From Hydrogenophilales bacterium (lineage in GTDB: Bacteria > Pseudomonadota > Gammaproteobacteria > Burkholderiales > Thiobacillaceae), in assembly GCA_023258975.1 (NCBI GenBank), contig JAHFRD010000008.1, positions 1-64,000 on the forward strand: DNA of 64,000 nt. The letters run 5' to 3'. This document shows positions 40,919 to 47,544 of this stretch, piece by piece. Every line of letters begins with the position of its first letter. The first letter of the stretch is position 1. Under the pieces are notes generated by a model. It was not told the origin of the DNA and did no database searches. It was given only the letters and a program-made list of their open reading frames with translations. Made by a program: the position numbers and the translations under genes.

Positions 40919-40986
40919 CCGGCCGAATATCCCTTATTTATCTACCTCATTTCCCCGTCTTTTCTACCCAATCCATCCGGAAATCA
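40919..40986 (-). repeat. Inner prophage left end: transposase-site-like repeats
   Basis: Read on the minus strand, TGATTTCCGGATGG starts at 40986 and matches the right-end site at 6498 in 13 of 14 bases, in inverted orientation. A second, weaker site (GGATATTCGGCCGG) starts at 40932, 54 bases further in. Unequal spacing at the two ends is also a feature of Mu. The outer boundary may lie anywhere from 40986 to about 41022. Confidence 0.65.
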
Positions 40987-41076
40987 AGATTTTCCGCCTG
41001 TGGCCAACATCTCAGTAACCACGCGGCTTCCCGGCCGTTTTTTCCCCTTTTCTACTGTCCGGTTTCTCCCCCCTCC

Positions 41077-43386
41077 CTACTCCACCACGGCCTTGTACAG
41101 GCCGCGATAGTCGGTCACCACGCCGCCGTAGATGTGGCGCAGCTTCCAGGTCAGCTTGTCGTTGCTGAACATGCTGCCCACACTCGGGTTGTCCTGGACG
41201 AACAATTCCGGCTCCTCGTTGCCATCCAGGAAACCGATTTCCACGCTGGGGATGTCGAGCGGGTCCGCGCTGGCGCACCAGTCGTTGGCATCCGTCCAGT
41301 ACCACACCGGGATGATGTTCGGCTTCAGGGTCTGGACGAAGGTCTCGTCCAGGTTGGTCGAGCGCTTGAAGATGTTGCTCGCGGCCTCTTCGAGCGCCGC
41401 CGGCACCCACAGATCGCGCGGGCCGATGCCGATCGGATCGTTCGAGTCGCGTTCCTGCTGCGCCATCATGGCCAGGCGGGCGGCGGCATAGCTCACCGCG
41501 TCCAGGGCCGCGCTGCCCAGGTTGCCGTGGCTGGCATGGAACAGCGCCGCGCCGTCGTAGATGGCCGGATTGGTGCGCAGGAAGTCCATGACAAACTTGC
41601 CCAGCGTGCGCTTGGCGGCGCGGGACAGCTTGGTGGGGATCTGGCGGATCACCCCCACGTCGTCGTTCTTGATCATTTCCAGCGTCACCGATTCCAGTCC
41701 ACCGCGCTTGCTCACCGCGTAGGTCGCCTTCACGTCGGTAGGGCTGGTCAGCGCCGCATACGAGGCACCCTGGGCGACCGCCGGCAGATCGCCATAGCCG
41801 CCGTAACGCACCCGCTCCTGGGTGCGGAAGTCGTTGATCGGCACCGGCGACCCGGTGAGCTGGCGCCACACGTCATACACGGACGGCGCGCGGTAGTCGG
41901 CGACCATCCGGCGCGTCAGGCTGTTGCCCAGCACGTTGGCGAAACTGGTGGAATCCAGCGCCTCGCGGAAGCCGGTCGCCTCGCGCAGCTTCGCGCGGTC
42001 GCAATCCTCGACGCGGCCGGTCACGCGGCGGTCGCCGGTGACCTCGATGTACGCCTCCTTGAAGCTGCGCACCTCGCGGTGATCCTTGTGCGCGGGGTCG
42101 AAGAAGGCATCGAGCATGTCCGCCATCTTGACGCCGCGATCCTCGGCGCGGGCGCCGGTACCGAAGTCCAGGCCGGCGACATGGCCGGACTCGGTGAACT
42201 TCGCCAGGTAGCCGCGCTCGGCCTCGATGGCGGCGGCGACGTCCGCCTCGACGAAGCTGGCGCGGCCGTCGAAATCAGCGGTCAGGCGATCCCGTGCGGG
42301 CTGCGGCAGGTTGCAGCCAGAGATGGCGGCGCGGGCGTTGGCGCGGGCCTCGATCATGCGGATGCGCTGTTCGACCTCGCCCAAGGCGGCGGAAGGCGCG
42401 TGAACGGGAGCCGTGGCTACCGCCTCCCGCCAAACCGCCATCACCGTCTCGTCCGGCGTGTCGCCGTTGATCTTCTGGTAGGCGGCGGGCGCCTTGCCCT
42501 GGATTTCTTGCAACATCTTTTCTCGGAGCATATCGCCCTCCTGTTGGGTAACGGACTCAACCATGCGGATCAGCTCGCCGCCCGCACTGGGCTCGACGAT
42601 CAGATCCACGGAATTCACTTTGGAAATACGGGTGGCCACGCGGATCTTGCGGCCCTCGCGCATCTGGGTTTTTGCTACGCCATCGGCATCGATGCTGAAA
42701 CCGAACAGGCCGGAGAGCCCACGGGCGGCGGCCTCGCGCAGCTTCACGGCGACGTCGCCAGCCGGCTCGATCAGCGTCAGCACCGCGCGCAGCTCGCCGC
42801 CGTCGGGCGTCTTGCCCTCGACGAATCGCGCGGCGGACAGGCCGCCGATCAACTGGCTGAACGCTTTGCCCTGGCCCTTGACGTGCTGCTCGTCGGATTT
42901 CTCGAACACACGGGCACCATCGAACAAGGCGGCGGCCTCGCGCAGCACCGCATCCGGGTAGATATTGCCGTTGGCGCTGAGGCCGGCGCGCATCACGCGG
43001 ATCATCCAGCGGCCGGAGTCAGCCGCGCCCACGGCCTCCATGAAACTCCCCTCTCCCGCCGGGAGAGGGACCGGGGGAGAGGGAATCACGCCCGCCGCAG
43101 CGATCGGCTCGTACTTCTCCACCACCTCGGACGGCTCACCCAATTCCACCTGGTTGGCGGCATTGATCGTGTAGGGGAACGAGAAATAGCGGCCATCGCG
43201 CTCGATGATGGCGCGGTCCGTGTAGACCGCCTCCAGGCCGAACCAGACCGGGGATGCGCCGGGAATATTGGAAGCATTGAGCCGGGCCTCGATGGCCGAG
43301 CGCACCATGTAGATGATGGCGCGCAGGTCGGCCACCGCCTCGCGCAGTTGCACCCCGCGCAAACCCGTTGCAGGAATGGGCGGCAT
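41077..43386 (-). CDS. Fused prohead protease-scaffold-major capsid polyprotein, outer prophage
   Basis: This single 769-residue frame has an N-terminal module (1-98), a protease-like domain (about 125-265, RWMIRVMRAGLSANGNIYPD and DGVAKTQMREGRKIRVATRI), a helical scaffold-like linker (270-410) and a capsid domain (about 410-769, with MADMLDAFFDPAHKDHREVR and NPAIYDGAALFHASHGNLGS). In Mu these are separate I/Z and T genes. Residues 100-115 come from a repeat insertion. The inner prophage is inserted just downstream, so this is the last outer late gene before the interruption. Confidence 0.85.
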   Translation of the reverse strand: MPPIPATGLRGVQLREAVADLRAIIYMVRSAIEARLNASNIPGASPVWFGLEAVYTDRAIIERDGRYFSFPYTINAANQVELGEPSEVVEKYEPIAAAGVIPSPPVPLPAGEGSFMEAVGAADSGRWMIRVMRAGLSANGNIYPDAVLREAAALFDGARVFEKSDEQHVKGQGKAFSQLIGGLSAARFVEGKTPDGGELRAVLTLIEPAGDVAVKLREAAARGLSGLFGFSIDADGVAKTQMREGRKIRVATRISKVNSVDLIVEPSAGGELIRMVESVTQQEGDMLREKMLQEIQGKAPAAYQKINGDTPDETVMAVWREAVATAPVHAPSAALGEVEQRIRMIEARANARAAISGCNLPQPARDRLTADFDGRASFVEADVAAAIEAERGYLAKFTESGHVAGLDFGTGARAEDRGVKMADMLDAFFDPAHKDHREVRSFKEAYIEVTGDRRVTGRVEDCDRAKLREATGFREALDSTSFANVLGNSLTRRMVADYRAPSVYDVWRQLTGSPVPINDFRTQERVRYGGYGDLPAVAQGASYAALTSPTDVKATYAVSKRGGLESVTLEMIKNDDVGVIRQIPTKLSRAAKRTLGKFVMDFLRTNPAIYDGAALFHASHGNLGSAALDAVSYAAARLAMMAQQERDSNDPIGIGPRDLWVPAALEEAASNIFKRSTNLDETFVQTLKPNIIPVWYWTDANDWCASADPLDIPSVEIGFLDGNEEPELFVQDNPSVGSMFSNDKLTWKLRHIYGGVVTDYRGLYKAVVE
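43042..43089. repeat. CTCTCCC-type palindromic repeat inserted in the capsid polyprotein
   Basis: The core CCTCTCCCGCCGGGAGAGG is a palindrome, followed by CCGGGGGAGAGGG. It resembles short dispersed repeats common in GC-rich proteobacterial genomes. It is read in frame as VIPSPPVPLPAGEGSF between the N-terminal module and the protease domain, adding a flexible linker rather than breaking the gene. Confidence 0.65.
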
Positions 43387-43580
43387 TACGCGGACTTCCG
43401 ACCAATGAACTTCTGGCCGTCGGTGGTGACCACCACCACATGTTCCTGGTGCTCGGCGAAACTGAGCACCTCGTTGGCCTTGATCGGTACCGGCTTTCCA
43501 CCCTCCTCAACGGGCGGGCGGAACACCATCTTGGCCGCCTGGGCGGCGGTCAATGCTGCGGGGGATTTGTCTTCGGCCAT
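43386..43580 (-). CDS. Small protein preceding the capsid polyprotein
   Basis: This 64-residue protein starts MAEDKSPAALTAAQAAKMVF. Its second half looks like a small beta-barrel (NEVLSFAEHQEHVVVVTTDG QKFIG). Its stop overlaps the polyprotein start by one base. It is the first gene after the dyad promoter and terminator at 43.65-43.69 kb. Function unknown; a head decoration or assembly factor would fit. Confidence 0.6.
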   Translation of the reverse strand: MAEDKSPAALTAAQAAKMVFRPPVEEGGKPVPIKANEVLSFAEHQEHVVVVTTDGQKFIGRKSA

Positions 43581-43647
43581 CTGGCGCTCCTGTCGTCGGG
43601 GGAACAACGCATCAGGGGCCAGTTTCACGGTATCGCGCGGGGCCGGC

Positions 43648-43665
43648 TTCTAGTCCGGGTTAAAA
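43648..43665 (-). promoter_or_regulatory. Dyad TTCTAGTCCGGGTTAAAA, putative outer-prophage late promoter element
   Basis: TTCTA and TAAAA half-sites flank GTCCGGGT. A near-identical dyad, TTTTAGTCTGGGTTAAAA, lies at 52219 before the lysis genes. Here it is 68 bases upstream of the first capsid-operon gene and just past a terminator. It resembles the spaced AT half-sites bound by Mu C/Mor-type activators. The role is inferred from repetition and position. Confidence 0.55.
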
Positions 43666-43690
43666 ACAGAAAAGCCGCCCGGAGGCGGCC
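43666..43690 (-). terminator. Rho-independent terminator after the MuF gene pair
   Basis: On the minus strand GCCGCCTCCGGGCGGC forms a six-base-pair stem with a four-base loop and is followed by TTTTCTGTTTTT. It lies 20 bases after the stop of the small gene at 43,711 and directly before the dyad promoter element, cleanly separating the two transcripts. Confidence 0.75.
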
Positions 43691-43710
43691 TGGAGCGGGG
43701 CTGCGGGCTG

Positions 43711-43902
43711 CTACGCGGCCTGGGCCTGTTGACCGATCAGGGCCGCGGCTTCACTGAGCACCGCCTCTTGATGCTGCCGCAACGAGGCCTGCTCGGATGG
43801 CGTCAGCATCCGCGGTGCGTTCGAGGTATCGCGCTTCAGATTCTGTAAGAAGCTCGAAACCGTATCCGTAGCGTTGCCGCCACCAGTCTTCGAGTGGTCC
43901 AT
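43711..43902 (-). CDS. Small gene overlapping the 3' end of MuF-PRTase
   Basis: The ATG at 43902 follows GGAG with five-base spacing. The 63-residue product (MDHSKTGGGNATDTVSSFLQ, then NAPRMLTPSEQASLRQHQEA) is hydrophilic and helical at its end. The NAPRMLTPSE-type element resembles small conserved phage proteins. It overlaps the MuF gene by 152 bases in another frame and ends just before a terminator. Its place after a MuF protein with an enzymatic tail would suit an immunity or partner protein, but that is unproven. Confidence 0.5.
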   Translation of the reverse strand: MDHSKTGGGNATDTVSSFLQNLKRDTSNAPRMLTPSEQASLRQHQEAVLSEAAALIGQQAQAA

Positions 43903-45463
43903 GCTTGCTCCGCAGTTTCGCCAGGGTTTCAGGGGTGATTTTCAGTATAGCCGAGTAGGGTTTACCGGTCAGCGCGGTGGCCGCCCGCACCTCGCCGCCG
44001 CCCGCCTCGATGTAACCGCGCAGGTTGGCCAGGGTGCCGCCCTGGCCAACGAAATCGTCCACCAGCACGTAAGCCTCGGCGGCCTCGACCACGCCACCGA
44101 ACAGGGCCGGCGTGGCCAGGCGCTGGAAACCGCTGGCGCCGGTGTGGCCGACCCGGTTGATCTGGATGATGCCGGCCTCCACCGGCCACGCCAGCCGCTC
44201 GGACAGCGCCGCCGCCATCACCGCGGGAATCACGTTGACGCTCTGCCCCTCCACGGCATGCACCCCCACCAGGCGCGGCCGGCTGTCGCCCGCCAGCTCG
44301 CGCAGCCGTGCCACGGCGGCATCGTCCAGCGTGGCCTCGACCAGGCGCACGGCCGCCGCCACCTCGCCGGCCTTGGCGGCGGCATAGTCCGGGTGCTGCT
44401 TGACGGCGGTTTCCGACGCCTGGATCAAGACATTCGGGAAATCGCCCCAGGGCGTGCGGTGCGGCAGATCGTTGGACATGGCGGCGATCTTACCCGCGCC
44501 AGCCTGGCCCGCCGCCTTCGTCTCGGCGGCGCCGGACGCCGCATGAATGGACTGCCCCGTCGCCTTCGCCTCCTCGATGTCCGCCAGCTTCGGGTTCGCC
44601 GCCAATTCCTCCTCGGTGAAGGGCTTGTGGTCCGGCTGGCGCGAGGTCTTGCCGCGCGGCCGGTACAGCGCCTGGCAGCCGCAGTTGATCACCTCGGAGG
44701 CGGGGGCGGCCGGATCGTGCGGATACATCAGCCGCACGCCGCCCTCGAAGCCCTCCGGCACCGTGGTCATGCCGATGACAAAGGGCTCGTTCAGCGGCCG
44801 GCGCTGGCCGTCCATCGTCATGTGCGTCAAGCGCGGATGCGACTTACCCGAGCGCCGCCATATCTTGTCCATTTCCACCCCAGCCGCCTCGGCCTGCAAG
44901 GCGCGCTGCTGCGCCGCCGAAGAAAACGCCGACGACAGCGAGGTGCGCACGATGGTGGTGGCGCGGCGCACGCTGGCGCCACCCAGATGGTCCCGCGCCT
45001 TGGCAATCGCCACGTCCGAGGTCTGGGCGCCGATCATCACCAGGGACAACTCGTTGTTGATAGCGTTGATCGCCGTGGTAGCCACGTTCGTGATGCGATC
45101 CGTGCCGAAAGCCTGCATCGCCGTCAGTAGCCCGGTATCCAGGTGCGGCATTACCCCGGCGATGCGCATACCGCCGGCGGCCAGCGGCCGGTCCAGCAGC
45201 GCCTGGCCCAAGTCCCAGGATTTCCCCAGCGCCCCGCTCACCACGCCGGCGGACTGCTGCCCCCAGACCTGCATCACCCGCCCGATCTCCGCTTGCAACT
45301 GCGGCAGATACCAGGCCGCCCACTCGCCCGGCGTACTGGCCAGGGATACCTTCACCTGGTCAGCGGCCGCCTGGAGCATGCGCAGCACCTCGGCGCGGGT
45401 GTCCGTCAGCAGCGCGTTGCGCTCGCGGAAGACGGCGGATTCGGCCTGGAGCGGCGTGGTCAT
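43751..45463 (-). CDS. MuF head protein fused to a phosphoribosyltransferase-like domain
   Basis: This 570-residue protein has a MuF/SPP1 gp7-like N-terminal half (about 1-270, with IVRTSLSSAFSSAAQQRALQ, KIWRRSGKSHPRLTHMTMDG and the terminal PASEVINCGCQALYRPRG). After a linker, residues 325-535 carry a type I phosphoribosyltransferase fold marker, AYVLVDDFVGQGGTLANLRG, the PRPP loop (466-478). ALTG GKPYS follows later. Tails of MuF proteins are often toxin or effector domains carried in the capsid. Substrate unknown; a purine- or NAD-related activity is only a guess. Confidence 0.8.
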   Translation of the reverse strand: MTTPLQAESAVFRERNALLTDTRAEVLRMLQAAADQVKVSLASTPGEWAAWYLPQLQAEIGRVMQVWGQQSAGVVSGALGKSWDLGQALLDRPLAAGGMRIAGVMPHLDTGLLTAMQAFGTDRITNVATTAINAINNELSLVMIGAQTSDVAIAKARDHLGGASVRRATTIVRTSLSSAFSSAAQQRALQAEAAGVEMDKIWRRSGKSHPRLTHMTMDGQRRPLNEPFVIGMTTVPEGFEGGVRLMYPHDPAAPASEVINCGCQALYRPRGKTSRQPDHKPFTEEELAANPKLADIEEAKATGQSIHAASGAAETKAAGQAGAGKIAAMSNDLPHRTPWGDFPNVLIQASETAVKQHPDYAAAKAGEVAAAVRLVEATLDDAAVARLRELAGDSRPRLVGVHAVEGQSVNVIPAVMAAALSERLAWPVEAGIIQINRVGHTGASGFQRLATPALFGGVVEAAEAYVLVDDFVGQGGTLANLRGYIEAGGGEVRAATALTGKPYSAILKITPETLAKLRSKHGPLEDWWRQRYGYGFELLTESEARYLERTADADAIRAGLVAAASRGGAQ

Positions 45464-45954
45464 GGTCCCGCCGCCGCGATGCGTTGCAAGGCCCGCTCCA
45501 CCGCCGCGGCGAAATCCGCCTCGATCTGCGCCTGGTTGTCATCCATGGCGCGCTGGAACATATGCGCCCCCTTCGTTCCGGGGTGATGCACCGACTTCAC
45601 GAAGATATTGCCGAAATGCAGCGCCCGCGCATTCCTGGCGCGAATGATGTGCGGCCGGGTGCCTAATTCCACCGGGATGGCATAAGGCACCACCGTGCCC
45701 ACGATGCCCAACACCCCGGCGCCTGCAGCGCCCAGCACCCCCAGCGAAGTGGCCCCCAGCACCTCGCTGCTGTACTGGGTGTTCATATGGGTGTGATCGA
45801 GCTTGCTGACCGGCGTCAGGTCGATGATGTCGCTGCGCAAGGTGTTGACGCTGGCATGAGCGAATTTAGCCAGCTCCTCCGCCACGATCTCCGGCGCCCG
45901 CTTGAGCGCCGCCTCAAGCTGGTCGAAGCCTTCCAGGCTGAGGGTCAGTTCCAT
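45460..45954 (-). CDS. Virion morphogenesis protein gpG-like, outer prophage
   Basis: The ATG at 45954 gives 164 residues starting MELTLSLEGFDQLEAALKRA. It carries VPYAIPVELGTRPHIIRARN and LHFGNIFVKSVHHPGTKGAH, typical of the HK97 gp10/Mu gpG-like morphogenesis proteins. Its stop overlaps the MuF start by four bases. Order here is portal, gpG, MuF, whereas the inner phage has portal, small gene, MuF, gpG. Confidence 0.8.
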   Translation of the reverse strand: MELTLSLEGFDQLEAALKRAPEIVAEELAKFAHASVNTLRSDIIDLTPVSKLDHTHMNTQYSSEVLGATSLGVLGAAGAGVLGIVGTVVPYAIPVELGTRPHIIRARNARALHFGNIFVKSVHHPGTKGAHMFQRAMDDNQAQIEADFAAAVERALQRIAAAGP

Positions 45955-46011
45955 GATTCCGCCCTTCGGTAACCGCACTCGATGCAGCTGGCCAGGCCGC
46001 CGCACCGTTGT

Positions 46012-47478
46012 TCAAGCATCGGCCGCCGGCGTCATGAAAACATCCGCCTCCGCCGCCGTGGCCGCCTCGGCCTGCGCCGACTCCAGTTCCGCTTCGGCGT
46101 CGATCTCCACCCCCAGCCGCCCGGCGATGCTGTTGATGACGCGCACGGCGGTGGCCTGGGTGATCAGGCCCTTGTCCAGCGCCAGCCCCACCGCCACCAC
46201 CGCCTGTTGCAGCGCGGCGGCATATTTGGTGGTATCCCGCGCCGTCATCTCGGGGAATATCGCCTCCACCTGGTAGGCCTCGTCTTCCAGGTCGGGCTCG
46301 CGCCCGCCGCGCGCCAGGAGCGACTGGCGCAGCACGTAGACGCCGATGGTCTCCAGCAGGTGCTTCACCACCCGTTGCCGCATGGAGAGCACCTTGAGCG
46401 TCGGCTCGGCCATGCTCTCGCCAGTAGATCGGTTCACATCGCCGCCGCCGCCGTACCAGTGCTCCGGCAGCGTTGCGCCACCCAGAACATGATTGCGGAA
46501 AAGTCGCGCGCCCTCGCTGGCGTCCTGCGCTTTCAGGTCCGGCGTTTCCGCCTTCCACACCTCTGCCTCGTTGTGTACCCGCGCGGAGCCGGGGCGCGGC
46601 GTGGTGAGGGTCTTGGCGCGCGCCGCCACTTCATCCGGCGTGGCGCCGGTCAGGGTCACATCCCAGATGAATGCGCGCATGAACTGCGCTCGATCCAGCT
46701 CGCCGAAAAGGTACTGGTCGTAGCCGTCCAGGTAATCGGCCTGTGCCAGCAGGTCGGAGCGGCCCCGGCGGCCGTTGGAGAGATCGTTGATGGTGAACCA
46801 GAATGCCTCGCCGTCCGCGAAGGTCTCGCGGATGGCGCGGGTGCGGGCGGTGAACAGGTCGGCGTCATCGCCGTTGACGATCACCCGGTAGCGCCGGGCC
46901 GCGCCCTTCTTGTCTCTCACCGTGACGATGCCGATCGGCTGCTCGGGGTTGTCCGGGTCCATCACCACCGTCTCCACCAGGCCGGGGTCGAGGTAGCCAA
47001 GACGCACATGGCCGGTGCGCGCGTTGACGAAGGCGGGATAGCACTGCTCGCCGTAGATGCCCAGCTCGCGCACCTTCTTCGGCAACTTCACCGCCATCTG
47101 GTTGATCGGGTCGCGCCAGAAGCGGGTGAGGATCTGCTGATTCGCCGCGTCGTCGCAGCGCAGCGCGACGCCCTCGGCCAGCAGGTAGGCGATGGGCAGT
47201 TCGATCAGGCGGTTGGCGAGCAGGTTGGTTTCCCACAGGTACTGCGCCATCTCGCGCATGCGCTGGTGGGTCATCGGCGAGAGGTCGCGGCGGGTATCGC
47301 CGGAGAGCCGGCGCCATTGATCGTCGTCGGCGTCCACCGTCACGCCGGCCGCCTCGCGGAATTGGACGCCGCTACCGCCCGTGGGCGGAGGGCCAGGCGG
47401 CTGGTTGCTTTTCTCGGGTTGGTAGCCGCCATCGATGGGCGCGGATAGCCATTCGCCGAATTTCTGGAGCAGGTTCAT
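46012..47478 (-). CDS. Portal protein (DUF935), outer prophage
   Basis: This 488-residue protein begins MNLLQKFGEWLSAPIDGGYQ. It contains QRMREMAQYLWETNLLANRL and IDRAQFMRAFIWDVTLTGAT-type segments characteristic of Mu-like portals. The C-terminal part ends in an acidic alanine-rich helix (EIDAEAELESAQAEAATAAE). It follows TerL by 66 bases. The sequence differs from the inner portal, showing independent head modules. Confidence 0.9.
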   Translation of the reverse strand: MNLLQKFGEWLSAPIDGGYQPEKSNQPPGPPPTGGSGVQFREAAGVTVDADDDQWRRLSGDTRRDLSPMTHQRMREMAQYLWETNLLANRLIELPIAYLLAEGVALRCDDAANQQILTRFWRDPINQMAVKLPKKVRELGIYGEQCYPAFVNARTGHVRLGYLDPGLVETVVMDPDNPEQPIGIVTVRDKKGAARRYRVIVNGDDADLFTARTRAIRETFADGEAFWFTINDLSNGRRGRSDLLAQADYLDGYDQYLFGELDRAQFMRAFIWDVTLTGATPDEVAARAKTLTTPRPGSARVHNEAEVWKAETPDLKAQDASEGARLFRNHVLGGATLPEHWYGGGGDVNRSTGESMAEPTLKVLSMRQRVVKHLLETIGVYVLRQSLLARGGREPDLEDEAYQVEAIFPEMTARDTTKYAAALQQAVVAVGLALDKGLITQATAVRVINSIAGRLGVEIDAEAELESAQAEAATAAEADVFMTPAADA

Positions 47479-47544
47479 TGTTCGTCGCCTCTCAAAATGC
47501 GGGCCTGCGGTGTCATGACACCTGTTACGGCGGTTTTGTGGTGC

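Larger units (their letters stand above)
6498..40986. mobile_element. Inner Mu-type prophage inserted in the outer prophage
   Basis: The boundaries are set by inverted copies of TGATTTCCGGAYGG at 6498 and 40986, and by the break in outer late genes between 41,077 and 6,471. It carries MuA and MuB, Ner, repressor, Gam, GemA, Mor, a full head set and a contractile tail. The length, about 34.5 kb, fits transposable phages. A 7-base repeat GCGGCTT lies at 6491-6497 and again at 41023-41029, but the second copy is 36 bases outside the last site, so the exact right boundary is uncertain. Confidence 0.8.

Noticed and set aside
32658-41000. Third separate prophage on the plus strand
   Set aside because: The region has no transposase, repressor, capsid or tail of its own. 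It exactly supplies the head functions missing from the minus arm, ends at the inner phage's terminal repeat, and shares its late palindrome.
41023-41029. GCGGCTT as a definite target-site duplication with 6491-6497
   Set aside because: The repeat matches, but it is 36 bases from the terminal site on one side and is seven rather than five bases long. Kept only as a candidate.
41134-43653. 839-codon plus-strand frame opposite the capsid polyprotein
   Set aside because: It is longer than the real gene but is a typical GC-bias shadow. The minus strand encodes recognisable protease and capsid segments.
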